Shown here: positions 1-7,772 of the stretch, piece after piece
Numbering within the stretch: the first letter of the stretch is position 1
Layout of the letters: each line of letters starts with the position of its first letter
Assembly (NCBI GenBank): GCA_009784095.1
Contig: WRDL01000045.1
Span: forward strand, 1 to 10,420
DNA from: Coriobacteriia bacterium
Lineage (GTDB): Bacteria; Actinomycetota; Coriobacteriia; WRKU01
Length of the DNA stretch: 10,420 nt
Direction: 5' to 3'
The notes under the pieces: generated by a model
The model's database searches: none
Told to the model about the DNA's origin: nothing
The model's input: the letters and a program-made list of their open reading frames with translations, nothing else
Program-made: the position numbers and the translations under genes

Positions 1-311
1 ACCAGACGATTGGTGAAGTAGCCGGTCCCGCTAATGATATTTGCATCGATCGCTTCTGCTGCCTCACGGATGGCACTGATGATCTGCGGGGCGCGAAAAC
101 GCGACATACTGATAGCGGTCACATCGGCTCCGGCTTCTATCGCGGCGTGTGCAAAGCCGCTGCCTGCAGCAGCAACGACCGCGACTTGAGCGCCCGCATC
201 GAGCAGCCCTTTGACGAGTGGAAGCGCGCGCAATCCATAGCGCCCGATGCTGGGACCGCTGAAATTATTGACGATAACGACCCTGAGATCTTCGTACTGA
301 GACGGCATCAT
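1..311 (-). CDS. GT4-like glycosyltransferase, N-terminal part (runs off left edge)
   Basis: Partial gene: about 103 codons from the start are visible and the C-terminus lies beyond base 1. The N-terminus reads as the first Rossmann-like half of a GT-B enzyme. A hydrophobic strand (VVIVNNF) is followed by GPSIGRYGLRALPLVKGL, a second strand AQVAVVAA with an AGSGF loop, and then a segment ending NIISGTGYF, where GT4 enzymes usually carry 'DIIHxHG'. The donor-binding C-terminal half, which would confirm the family, is not in the window. Two tandem ATG codons (311 and 308) follow an AAGAAGGG Shine-Dalgarno-like run. The second ATG has the more normal spacing, so the true start may be 308. It lies 12 bases downstream of the wbpA-like stop and is probably the next gene of the same operon, adding a sugar to the glycan repeat. 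Family call is moderate; substrate unknown. Confidence 0.65.
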   Translation of the reverse strand, partial: MMPSQYEDLRVVIVNNFSGPSIGRYGLRALPLVKGLLDAGAQVAVVAAAGSGFAHAAIEAGADVTAISMSRFRAPQIISAIREAAEAIDANIISGTGYFTNRL

Positions 312-323
312 ACCCTTCTTCCG

Positions 324-1631
324 TTACATGGTGACGAGCGTATCGCTATGGTGTCCTTTGAATACATTGCGGGTATCGAAAATGAGCTTGGCGTGTTCGC
401 GCACCATGTCGTAGTCCACACCGGAGTGTCCAGTCAGAACGAGTACGCAGTCAGCCGCTTCGACCTCATCGACCGTGAGCGCCACACTCTCGACGGTCTT
501 GCCGGCTTGGATGTAGTGCGGCACGAACGGATCATGAAAGTGCACATCGGCTCCCTTTTCAAGCAGCAAGTCGATGACCTTGATCGCCGGACTCTCGCGC
601 ATATCATTAACATCGTTCTTGTAGGCGACACCGAGCACCAGGATACGCGCGCCCATGAGCGCCTTCGAGTGCTCATTGAGCGCCTCGAATACACGACGCA
701 CCACGTAGTAGGGCATATCCTCATTGATCAGCCCTGCCAACTCAATGAATTGAGTATGAAAATCGTACTCGCGTGCCTTCCAGCTCAAGTAGAACGGATC
801 GATCGGGATGCAATGGCCTCCCAGCCCCGGACCGGGGTAAAAACCCATGAACCCGAATGGTTTTGTCTTAGACGCATCAACGACCTCCCACATGTTGATG
901 TCCATACGCTCGCAAAGTTGCGCAAGCTCGTTGACGAGCGCGATGTTCACGCAGCGATAGATGTTCTCCAACAGCTTCGAGAGCTCTGCTGCCTTGGTCG
1001 ATGAAACCGGAACGACGGTATCGATGAAACGTTCGTAGAACGCGGTCGCGATCTCACAGCACTCAGGAGTACAGCCTCCGACGACCTTGGGGGTGTTCTT
1101 GGTCTGGAACTGGGCGTTGCCCGGATCGACGCGTTCAGGTGAGAACGCCAGGTAGATATCCTTGCCGACGGTAAAACCCTGCGCCTCAAGTAGCGGTTTG
1201 ATGATCTCATCGGTCGTACCCGGATACGTTGTCGATTCGAGCGTGACGAGCGTATCTTTCTTCAGATATGGCGCAATCGCTTCGGTCGCCGATACCATGA
1301 ACGATACATCCGGCTCTTTCATCTCGTTGAGCGGGGTCGGGACACAGATCGTGATACAGTCGCACTCGCTGGCTCGCGAGAAATCGGTCGTCGCTTCGAT
1401 CAACCCTTTTTCTACAAGCGGTGCTAGCTCATCGCTGGGAACATCCCCGATATAGCTTGTACCGGCATTGACCTGAGCAGCGCGATCCTCACTGACCTCG
1501 AAACCGACGACACGTGCGCCTTCCTTGGCCATCTCAACCGCCAGCGGAAGTCCGACATATCCCAGTCCTACCACCCCGAATACCGCTTCATTATTCGCAA
1601 GTTTCTCTGATAACGTCATCGTTTGCACCAT
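324..1631 (-). CDS. wbpA: UDP-N-acetylglucosamine 6-dehydrogenase (WbpA-like)
   Basis: A 435-residue cytoplasmic NAD-dependent enzyme expected to oxidise C6 of UDP-GlcNAc to UDP-GlcNAc uronate. It is a full-length member of the UDP-glucose/GDP-mannose dehydrogenase family. The NAD-binding Rossmann loop GVVGLGYVGLPLA is at residues 19-31. CVPTP is at 96-100 and SPERVDPGN at 164-172. The central-domain Lys/Asn (ELSKLLENIYR) lie near 219-223, the catalytic cysteine is in GGHCIPIDP (C274), and the C-terminal UDP-binding domain begins near GVAYKNDVNDMRESPA (334-349). The SPERxDPGN form favours the WbpA group over WecC (UDP-ManNAc dehydrogenase), although WecC remains possible. The neighbouring wbpB-, wbpE- and wbpD-like genes support WbpA. 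Start is ATG at 1631 after AAGAAGGT. That spacing is very short, so the ATG four codons later is an alternative. It lies 15 bases downstream of the GT4 gene. Confidence 0.9.
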   Translation of the reverse strand: MVQTMTLSEKLANNEAVFGVVGLGYVGLPLAVEMAKEGARVVGFEVSEDRAAQVNAGTSYIGDVPSDELAPLVEKGLIEATTDFSRASECDCITICVPTPLNEMKEPDVSFMVSATEAIAPYLKKDTLVTLESTTYPGTTDEIIKPLLEAQGFTVGKDIYLAFSPERVDPGNAQFQTKNTPKVVGGCTPECCEIATAFYERFIDTVVPVSSTKAAELSKLLENIYRCVNIALVNELAQLCERMDINMWEVVDASKTKPFGFMGFYPGPGLGGHCIPIDPFYLSWKAREYDFHTQFIELAGLINEDMPYYVVRRVFEALNEHSKALMGARILVLGVAYKNDVNDMRESPAIKVIDLLLEKGADVHFHDPFVPHYIQAGKTVESVALTVDEVEAADCVLVLTGHSGVDYDMVREHAKLIFDTRNVFKGHHSDTLVTM

Positions 1632-1646
1632 ACCTTCTTATTGGCG

Positions 1647-2798
1647 CTAGGCGCTTCTCCCAGCGACTCTTTCGTATACTGAAATCGTGTTTTTAATCAT
1701 ATCATCAAGCATGAACCGCTGCTTTATCCCGGCGCGCGCATTCTCACGCAATTGCTTGAGTTGAGTCTGTGTGGTATTGAGCGCATCTTCCAGGATATCA
1801 GCGAGTTTCTCAGGCTCTTTCGGTTGGCACAGCATACCGGTGATCCCATCGATGACCGCCTCAGGGATCCCGTCGACCTCGCTGGCAACGACCAGTGCTC
1901 CTGCCGCCATCGCCTCGATCACCGTGTAGGGTAGTCCTTCCCACACGGACGGCAATACGAACGCGTCACATGACGCATAGAGCGGAAGTGGATCTCTGTG
2001 GGTATCAAGGAAATGGATCGCATCGTCCAGATCCAGTTTAATGACAAGTTTGCGCAGTTTTTGTACTGCGTTCTCATGCCCGGTCGCGATCATCGCTAAC
2101 TGCGCGTTCGGCTCTTTCGCGCGTAACCACGCGAATGCGTTGAGCAGCGTTGGCTGGTCCTTCTCGGCACAGATACGCCCGATATGCAGAAGTATCGGAA
2201 ATTCCGGATCGACCCCGATCAAGTTCGAGAGATGGCGTGTATTGCGATAGTGCTCGATCGTCGCGAGTTCTTCTAGCAACACCCCGTTGTAGATGACGGT
2301 GGTCTTCTCCGAATCGAGGATCTCAAGTTCGGCGGCTTGCTCACGATTGGCTTTACAGACTGTGATGAAGTGAGCGGTATTGTCGAGCACACTGCGCTCA
2401 AGCGCGAGTTTCGCGAACGAACCGAATCCATGCGCGCCTTGCAGACCATGCAGGGTCACGACAGAACGCTTCGCACCCAGCTCGTCTGCTTGGCGCGCGA
2501 AAAGAGCCGCACGTGAGCCATGTGCATGAACAATATCGGGCTCGAACGCCCTCAAGACTGCCTCAAGGTCGGGCTTCGGCGCACGTCGCCGCACATCGGC
2601 GTTAAAAAGGCGCACCCCCAACGTTTCGGCAAGCGCGCTCATATCTCCACCGGCAGGGGCGCAGAGCCCCACTTCGATACCACGCTCGACCAGCCCGCCC
2701 ATCAGATCGGCGATATGGCGTTCCCCTCCACCGGTGATAGTGTTGGCGGCTCCGATCAGTAGTACCTTGAGCGGTCTTTCTGCCAGTTGTAGTCCCAT
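1647..2798 (-). CDS. GT4 family glycosyltransferase
   Basis: A 383-residue retaining GT-B glycosyltransferase of family 4, probably transferring a sugar from a nucleotide donor to a lipid-linked glycan at the inner face of the membrane. Seen in the sequence: the N-terminal glycine-rich acceptor loop TGGGERH (about 22-28), VHAHGSRAA (90-98) and VVTLHG (113-118). The second domain opens with LLHIGRICAEKDQPTLL (203-219) and carries the EX7E motif in SVWEGLPYTVIEAM (Glu 287 and 295), followed by GIPEAV. Length is normal for GT4. The start is ATG at 2798: its A is also the last base of the upstream TGA (TGATG), and GAGG lies five bases before it, so translation is probably coupled to the GT4-GT2 gene. 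A TTG codon immediately upstream is in frame but less likely. Donor and acceptor cannot be read from the sequence. Confidence 0.9.
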   Translation of the reverse strand: MGLQLAERPLKVLLIGAANTITGGGERHIADLMGGLVERGIEVGLCAPAGGDMSALAETLGVRLFNADVRRRAPKPDLEAVLRAFEPDIVHAHGSRAALFARQADELGAKRSVVTLHGLQGAHGFGSFAKLALERSVLDNTAHFITVCKANREQAAELEILDSEKTTVIYNGVLLEELATIEHYRNTRHLSNLIGVDPEFPILLHIGRICAEKDQPTLLNAFAWLRAKEPNAQLAMIATGHENAVQKLRKLVIKLDLDDAIHFLDTHRDPLPLYASCDAFVLPSVWEGLPYTVIEAMAAGALVVASEVDGIPEAVIDGITGMLCQPKEPEKLADILEDALNTTQTQLKQLRENARAGIKQRFMLDDMIKNTISVYERVAGRSA

Positions 2799-4855
2799 CA
2801 ACGCCTCAGCATCTCGATTAGTAATTCTGTCGTTCTCTTTCCAATTACGGAATACAGTCTCTCACGGATACGCGTATTCCGTCGGTATTTCTCGATCATG
2901 GCGCGCGCGATCTCGACTTGAGTATCACTCAGCAACCCTGACTGTATTAAATCATCTAAAATCGCCATGTCATCGGTACGTAACTTGATGGCATCGGTCG
3001 TCTTCTGACCTTCATGGATCCGATAGTGCTGAAGAGGTTCCGGTTGATGAATATGCGTCGCACCATGAGCAAGCAGACGCAACCACAGATCATAATCCTC
3101 ATTGAAGAACTGCGAACGGAATCCTCCTATCCGTTCGAGATCCGAGCGATGAAAGAGCGAATTTCCAGCAATGTGAGGGAACGTGAGCAGTTCTTCGAGC
3201 GTGATCGAGCGGACCTCTCCCCAATCCGGCGCTTGGCGCAACTTTCCATCATCGTAGGTATAGAAGTAGTCTGCCGAGTAGATGTCATATCCGGGATGCC
3301 CATCCATGAAAGCAACGCGTTTTGCAAGCGCGCCGTCTGTCAGGTAGTCATCGGCGCCGATCATGAGGAGCCATTCACCCTGGGCGTTATCTGCCGCAGT
3401 CGCAAGTGCGCCACCGGTCCCCTGATTTTCTTGGCATATCAGCTTCGCACGCTCATCTCCCGCGATCGCCGCTTCTACCGTCTCGACCGTGTCATCGGTC
3501 GAGCCATCATCGACGATGATGAGCTCGAACGATACCTCCTCTTGCATTAGGACCGATCCGATTGTTTGCCTGATCGTCTCACGCGCATTGAATGCCGGTA
3601 CCAATATCGAGATGAACGGCACCGTGCTGCTATCCGCTCGATCGGTAACGTGCTCCTTGAGCGGTATCTCTCTCCTTGGCTTCTTATTTCGAGCTACAGA
3701 TTGCTTGTCTGCCAGTGCTATCACTTTTTGAATGGTCTCCTGGATTGCATTCTCGTGATAGTTCTCACTCTCTCTTCGCGCCGCAACCTTCATTTTTGAG
3801 ACCATCTCGGGGTGAGAACTCATCTCGTCGATCGCATTCGCTATTGCTTCGGGAGTCGGCTCATCGATCAATAGAGCGAACGAATCGATATTGTGGAATG
3901 ATTCAAGCGCGGTCGTGCGAACTGCTATCACCGCAAGTCCGGAGCTCATGTAATCGAATAACTTGTTAGGAAGCGCACCGTCTGTCTGCTGTGTCGACCC
4001 ATCGGTCAGTATAAGGCCGATATCATGGTCTTGAAGCACTTTGTGCATCTCAGCATGAGGTACTGCCTGTACAAATGAGATGGAGTCGGTCTTCTGAGTG
4101 ATCGACGATGCTTTGAGTCGATCGAAATCAGGTCCTGCTCCCTGTATGGTGAGGTGCGCGTCTTTTATATGCTGCATCGCCTCGAGAGCTGGCTCGATGT
4201 TGCGGTTCTTCGCGACCTGCCCCGAGTGGACGATGCGCAGAACCTTGTCCTCTTGCACGTTGACAATACCAGCTTGCTTAAGCGGAATATGGGCGTTAAG
4301 CACGATATCGGCTTTTGGCATCTCGCATTGATCTTGATACCACTTCCCGAGCGCAGAGCTAACGGTGACGAATCGGGTAATGAACGGTGCGCTTGTGCAC
4401 TCGACGGTTTGTAGATGGTGGGCGAGGTTAAGCGGAAGTCCATATTCTGCTGAAGTGAGATGTTCGGGCCAGTATTCATACGCTTCGTAGATGAATGGTA
4501 TGTTCTTGTTTTGCGCGACCTTGGTCGCTGCATCGAGATCGAACACATTGATACACCAGATAACAGAAGGATCGAACAACTGCAAATCGCAGATTCGCGC
4601 CTGAGTGCGAGCCCTATAGGTGGGCAACGCAAGCACGCGATTCTTGAAATGCCACCAGGTCTTACTTATGCCTGATGGAGGGATCGTCGAAGGGTAGTGT
4701 GCCGAAGCCGGGATCATCCTGCGAGTATCTGCAATCTCGAATCCTTGATCGAATACTCCCACATCATAGCCGCACTCGGTCAAAGCGTGTTGGGTTCTCT
4801 GGGCGCGTACATCCTTGCAGAACGGCGCGTCTGTTATCAAAGCCACCCGTCTCAT
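2798..4855 (-). CDS. Bifunctional glycosyltransferase, GT4-GT2 fusion
   Basis: A 685-residue protein with two complete glycosyltransferase domains. Residues 1-385 are GT-B/GT4: MRRVALITDAPF start, IYEAYEYWPEH (122-132), HSGQVAKNRN (210-219) and DGALPNKLFDY (292-302). The last motif takes the place of the classic EX7E. A charged, basic linker (385-412) leads to a GT-A/GT2 domain: ISILVPAFN from about 415, VDDGSTDD (448-455), an acidic metal site GADD (500-503) and NEDYDLWLRL (585-594). A helical tail follows. It probably adds two successive sugars to the glycan. The start is chosen at ATG 4855, where the family-like N-terminus begins and a GGAGG lies 14 bases upstream (a rather long spacing). 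The frame stays open to another ATG at 4954, but that one lies in the divergent promoter region next to the wbpB-like start. This is the first gene of the left operon. The GT4 half is related to the protein at 7773-9035. Confidence 0.88.
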   Translation of the reverse strand: MRRVALITDAPFCKDVRAQRTQHALTECGYDVGVFDQGFEIADTRRMIPASAHYPSTIPPSGISKTWWHFKNRVLALPTYRARTQARICDLQLFDPSVIWCINVFDLDAATKVAQNKNIPFIYEAYEYWPEHLTSAEYGLPLNLAHHLQTVECTSAPFITRFVTVSSALGKWYQDQCEMPKADIVLNAHIPLKQAGIVNVQEDKVLRIVHSGQVAKNRNIEPALEAMQHIKDAHLTIQGAGPDFDRLKASSITQKTDSISFVQAVPHAEMHKVLQDHDIGLILTDGSTQQTDGALPNKLFDYMSSGLAVIAVRTTALESFHNIDSFALLIDEPTPEAIANAIDEMSSHPEMVSKMKVAARRESENYHENAIQETIQKVIALADKQSVARNKKPRREIPLKEHVTDRADSSTVPFISILVPAFNARETIRQTIGSVLMQEEVSFELIIVDDGSTDDTVETVEAAIAGDERAKLICQENQGTGGALATAADNAQGEWLLMIGADDYLTDGALAKRVAFMDGHPGYDIYSADYFYTYDDGKLRQAPDWGEVRSITLEELLTFPHIAGNSLFHRSDLERIGGFRSQFFNEDYDLWLRLLAHGATHIHQPEPLQHYRIHEGQKTTDAIKLRTDDMAILDDLIQSGLLSDTQVEIARAMIEKYRRNTRIRERLYSVIGKRTTELLIEMLRR

Positions 4856-4955
4856 TTGCGAAAGCGCAACCTCCAAAGCAACCGTGTATCCTGAACGAGA
4901 ATTCCCTCTACAATGGTATCCTATTTTATGTACTCGACCTAGTGAGGAGACCAAG
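4856..4955. promoter_or_regulatory. Divergent intergenic region with probable promoters
   Basis: These 100 bases separate two divergent starts, so promoters for the left operon (minus strand) and the wbpB-like gene (plus strand) should lie here. On the plus strand, TACAAT at 4909-4914 resembles a -10 box and would leave a leader of about 35 bases. No good -35 is visible at the expected distance. GAGGAGA at 4944-4950 is a strong Shine-Dalgarno for the ATG at 4956. On the minus strand, GGAGG (complement of about 4870-4874) serves the ATG at 4855, and TAAAAT (complement of 4924-4929) is a possible -10. Promoter assignments are inference; the ribosome binding sites are clear. Confidence 0.45.
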
Positions 4956-5906
4956 ATGTCAAGTCTGCGTGGAGCGGTGTTCGGTGCGGGAAATATGGGA
5001 CGTCACCATATTAGGATCATGTCACAACACCCCGATGTCGAGCTGGTCGGGATCGTCGACCCTGACGTTGAGCGCGCTCAGGCGCTCGGTGATCAATGGG
5101 ATGCCCCCGTGTTCGCTTCTCTCGAGGGGCTTCCTGAGATCGACGTAGCGATCATCGTGACCCCTACGCAACATCATGCTGATATCGCACTCCCGTTGAT
5201 CGAAAAGGGTGTCCATCTCCTCGTTGAAAAACCACTCGCTGACACCCCTGAGACCGCTCATAAGATCGTCAACGCGGCAAAAGACAAGGGGGTCACGCTT
5301 GCGGTCGGCCATGTTGAGCGATTCAACCCTGCCATCAAATCGCTTTCAGATCTTTCGACCGATCCGAAGTTGATCTCGATCGAGCGACTCTCGCCCTATA
5401 CCCCTCGTATCAAGGACAGTGTCGTTTACGATCTTGCGGTCCACGATGTCGATCTTGCTTGTTGGCTCGCGCAAAGTGTCCCGGTAAAAGTCAATGCCTC
5501 CGGTACCAAGGTGTTCAGCGATACGATCGATGCAGCGAGCACCATCATCCAATTCGAAAATGGGTGTGTCGCGACGATCCAAACCTCACGTGCGACTCAG
5601 GACAAGGTGCGCCGCATCACCATATCAGAGCCTGAGCGTTATTTTATCGCTGATACTTTGCGCCAAGAGGTTGAGATCAAGCGTGAAGCTGAGGTCTCAT
5701 ACGAACACGGCGACAATGACATCACTTTCACGCAGGCGAGCATCGTTGAGATCCCCACACTCGCCAAGGGGGGCGAGCCGCTGCGTCTTGAGCAGGATGA
5801 TTTCTACGACGCGGTGCTCAACAAGCGCCGTCCACTTGTCTCAGGTGAGGACGGTCAACGCGCTGTTGAACTCGTCGAGCAGATCGAGCAACTCTGTAAC
5901 GCGTAG
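4956..5906 (+). CDS. wbpB: UDP-GlcNAc-uronate 3-dehydrogenase, Gfo/Idh/MocA family (WbpB-like)
   Basis: A 316-residue NAD(P)-dependent oxidoreductase. In the WbpB pathway this enzyme oxidises C3 of UDP-GlcNAc uronate to the 3-keto sugar, which a WbpE-type aminotransferase then aminates. Seen: N-terminal Rossmann loop FGAGNMGRHH (9-18), the VDPD strand end at 34-37, VTPTQHH (68-74), the family signature EKPLADT (91-97), GHVERFNP (118-125) and YDLAVHDVDLACW (158-170), where the conserved Asp/His sit. Length fits the family. The frame is open further upstream, but the ATG at 4956 is preceded by GAGGAGA at normal spacing and begins the recognisable fold. It is the only plus-strand gene here, alone between two minus-strand operons that hold its probable pathway partners. 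The family call is firm. The substrate comes from context: other Gfo/Idh/MocA enzymes act on different sugars. Confidence 0.85.
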   Translation: MSSLRGAVFGAGNMGRHHIRIMSQHPDVELVGIVDPDVERAQALGDQWDAPVFASLEGLPEIDVAIIVTPTQHHADIALPLIEKGVHLLVEKPLADTPETAHKIVNAAKDKGVTLAVGHVERFNPAIKSLSDLSTDPKLISIERLSPYTPRIKDSVVYDLAVHDVDLACWLAQSVPVKVNASGTKVFSDTIDAASTIIQFENGCVATIQTSRATQDKVRRITISEPERYFIADTLRQEVEIKREAEVSYEHGDNDITFTQASIVEIPTLAKGGEPLRLEQDDFYDAVLNKRRPLVSGEDGQRAVELVEQIEQLCNA

Positions 5907-5919
5907 CGGTATTGTTGGT

Positions 5920-6624
5920 TTATTGGTTTTTTAGGAGCTCCTCGTCAGCGACCGGACGTACCACACGCGCGGGTGCTCCGAGCACGACCATACCGGCGGG
6001 TACATCCTTGGTGACGATCGCACCGGTTGCAACAAATGAATCCCTCCCGATTTCTATGCCAGGAAGGATATGAGCTCCTCCTCCAACCCGGGCTCCCTGT
6101 CTGATGGTGCACCCTTTCATCTCGCTGACCTTGTCGGTTCTCCCCATATAGTTATCATTAGTCATGACCACCATGGGAGCGATGAAGACGTCCTCTTCGA
6201 CCGTAACATAGGCGGTCACATAGGCACCGCTTTGGATACGAGTGCGCGCGCCGATGGTCGTATCATTCTCAACCGTCACACTTCTGCCGACAATGACATT
6301 GTCACCGATAGAGCATCTCTCTCGCACTCCCGCGTTATCACCGATGATGCAACTCTCCCCGAATTTAGTCCCCGCCATGAGTACCGTATGCGCTCCGACC
6401 GCACAACCATCGCCGAGAGTAAGTGGCGACAGCGCTTCACCGCCTGCGGTCGATGCGACTCCAAGTTTTGGGTGCTTGCCCAAAACGGCACAATCAGCGA
6501 TCGTGCAATTCTTTCCGATCAGCGTTCCTGGATACACGGTCACATTGTTCCCGATGGTCGTACCTGCGCCGATGGTTGCATCGTCGGCTATCGCACAGTA
6601 ATTACCGATTGTGTAGTTCGTCAT
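5920..6624 (-). CDS. wbpD: UDP-3-amino-sugar N-acetyltransferase, left-handed beta-helix (WbpD-like)
   Basis: A 234-residue hexapeptide-repeat acyltransferase expected to acetylate the 3-amino group of the UDP-2-acetamido-3-amino-uronate with acetyl-CoA. Isoleucine/valine-led hexapeptides run almost from the N-terminus (YTIGNYCAIADDATIG) to about residue 206, consistent with a left-handed parallel beta-helix that trimerises. A loop at 50-68 (KHPKLGVASTAGGEALSPL) interrupts the coils, and MVVMTNDNYMGRTD (151-164) matches the TND loop typical of WbpD/WlbB-type enzymes. The C-terminus (VVLGAPARVVRPV) is the usual acetyl-CoA-binding tail. The start is ATG 6624 with GAGG eight bases upstream; a longer frame into the aminotransferase gene is unlikely. 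It lies 10 bases after the wbpE-like stop, at the end of the right operon and tail to tail with wbpB. Sugar specificity is inferred from neighbours. Confidence 0.87.
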   Translation of the reverse strand: MTNYTIGNYCAIADDATIGAGTTIGNNVTVYPGTLIGKNCTIADCAVLGKHPKLGVASTAGGEALSPLTLGDGCAVGAHTVLMAGTKFGESCIIGDNAGVRERCSIGDNVIVGRSVTVENDTTIGARTRIQSGAYVTAYVTVEEDVFIAPMVVMTNDNYMGRTDKVSEMKGCTIRQGARVGGGAHILPGIEIGRDSFVATGAIVTKDVPAGMVVLGAPARVVRPVADEELLKNQ

Positions 6625-6634
6625 ATGGATTCCT

Positions 6635-7750
6635 CTATGATTTCGTGGCAAAGAACTCTTTGACCGCGTCCGCCGTCTCTTCACATTGTTCTTTTGTGAT
6701 CCCCGGAAAACATGGGATCGCAATCGTCTTGCCGGCGCAATCCTCCGAGACAGGTAGCGAGGGCTTTACCCAACCAGACAGTGACTCGAACACTACCTGC
6801 TCGTGGAGCGAGTGGGGATAGTAAAGCGCGCTGCCGATCCCTCTCGACTGCAGGAATTCCAGTAACTCGCTCGCTTGGTCGGTCTTTAGGATATAGAGAT
6901 GATAGATATGAGTTCCGGTCGAATCGACCGCGGGAACGGTCACTCCCTTGATCTTGGAGAATTCTTTGTCATAATATGCCGCAGCATCACCGCGTTGCGC
7001 ATTCCACTCATCAAGCTTCGTAAGACGAAGGGAGAGTAGTCCCGCTTGCAAGGCGTCGAGACGCGAGTTCACACCGAATGCGGTATGGATATACTTGATC
7101 GGCATACCATGATTGGCAGTCAATCGACAGTGCTCTGCAAGTTCATCATTATCGGTAGTGATACATCCCCCATCCCCTCCGCATCCCAAGTTCTTCGTCG
7201 GAAAGAAGCTGAACGCTGCGGCGTCGGCGAGTGCTCCAGCCATCTTGCCTTTGTAAGATGCACCCATCGCCTGGCACGCGTCCTCAATGACCATTAGGTC
7301 ATGCTTCTTGGCGATATCGTCTATCGCATCCATGTCAGCGCACTGACCAAATATATGGACCGGTAGTATCGCTCTAGTTCTGGAAGTGACCGCAGCTTCC
7401 ACCGCTGCAGGATCAATATTGTATGAGTCGGGCAGGATATCGACCATGACCGGAGTTGCCCCGACATGCGTGATACATTCAAGCGTGGCAAAAAATGTCC
7501 ACGGAGTGGTGATGACTTCATCACCTTTGGAGATACCCAATCCTTGCAAAATTAGGAATAATGCATCGGTACCATTGGCACAGGAAATACAGTGTTTGAC
7601 CCCAAGATACTCCTCGATCTCACGTTCGAAGCCTGAGACGCGCGGACCAGCGATGAATGCGGAGTGGTTCATAACATCGAACCATAAAGCGTCGGACGCT
7701 TCCTTTAGCTCGACGTATTGCTTTGTCAGATCCAAGAATGGAACACTCAT
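6635..7750 (-). CDS. wbpE: PLP-dependent sugar aminotransferase, DegT/DnrJ/EryC1 family (WbpE-like)
   Basis: A 371-residue type I-fold aminotransferase, expected to convert the 3-keto UDP-GlcNAc uronate made by the WbpB-like enzyme to the 3-amino sugar, using glutamate as amino donor. Seen: VPFLDLTKQY start (3-11), NGTDALFLIL (59-68) for phosphate binding, TPWTFFAT (82-89), HIFGQCADMD (132-141), the PLP-ring aspartate in VIEDACQAMGA (154-164, D157), the Schiff-base lysine in SFFPTKNLG (K186) and GVNSRLDALQAG (226-237). Length is normal. ATG 7750 follows GAGGGG at five bases. It lies 22 bases after the GT4 gene and 10 bases before wbpD in the right operon. DegT enzymes act on many keto sugars, so the substrate is assigned from the complete WbpA/B/D set around it. 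Confidence 0.9.
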   Translation of the reverse strand: MSVPFLDLTKQYVELKEASDALWFDVMNHSAFIAGPRVSGFEREIEEYLGVKHCISCANGTDALFLILQGLGISKGDEVITTPWTFFATLECITHVGATPVMVDILPDSYNIDPAAVEAAVTSRTRAILPVHIFGQCADMDAIDDIAKKHDLMVIEDACQAMGASYKGKMAGALADAAAFSFFPTKNLGCGGDGGCITTDNDELAEHCRLTANHGMPIKYIHTAFGVNSRLDALQAGLLSLRLTKLDEWNAQRGDAAAYYDKEFSKIKGVTVPAVDSTGTHIYHLYILKTDQASELLEFLQSRGIGSALYYPHSLHEQVVFESLSGWVKPSLPVSEDCAGKTIAIPCFPGITKEQCEETADAVKEFFATKS

Positions 7751-7772
7751 AATTACCCCTCACTGCAGCTGT

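Noticed and set aside
147..1004. Long plus-strand open frame (285 codons) opposite the wbpA-like gene
   Set aside because: It lies antisense across two clear minus-strand genes, has no recognisable motif and a composition rich in His/Arg/Asp typical of a reverse-strand shadow.
3014..3550. Plus-strand open frame (178 codons) inside the GT2 domain region
   Set aside because: Fully antisense to a domain with intact catalytic motifs; no protein-like features of its own.
4815..4955. Extended N-terminus for the wbpB-like gene
   Set aside because: It would overlap the divergent gene's start, and the Rossmann fold begins directly after ATG 4956, which has a strong ribosome binding site.
5907..5945. 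Possible terminator between the convergent genes (T run at 5926-5932 next to palindrome AGGAGCTCCT, 5933-5942)
   Set aside because: For the plus strand the T run precedes the palindrome, and for the minus strand the hairpin is followed by A residues, so neither direction gives a hairpin-then-T layout.
6070..6663. Plus-strand open frame (197 codons) opposite the acetyltransferase
   Set aside because: It mirrors the regular hexapeptide-repeat coding sequence on the other strand, which produces long antisense frames; no independent start signal or domain.
6625..6723. Extended N-terminus for the acetyltransferase
   Set aside because: The extra 33 residues are basic and lie inside the end of the aminotransferase gene; the ATG at 6624 has a good GAGG and begins the hexapeptide fold.
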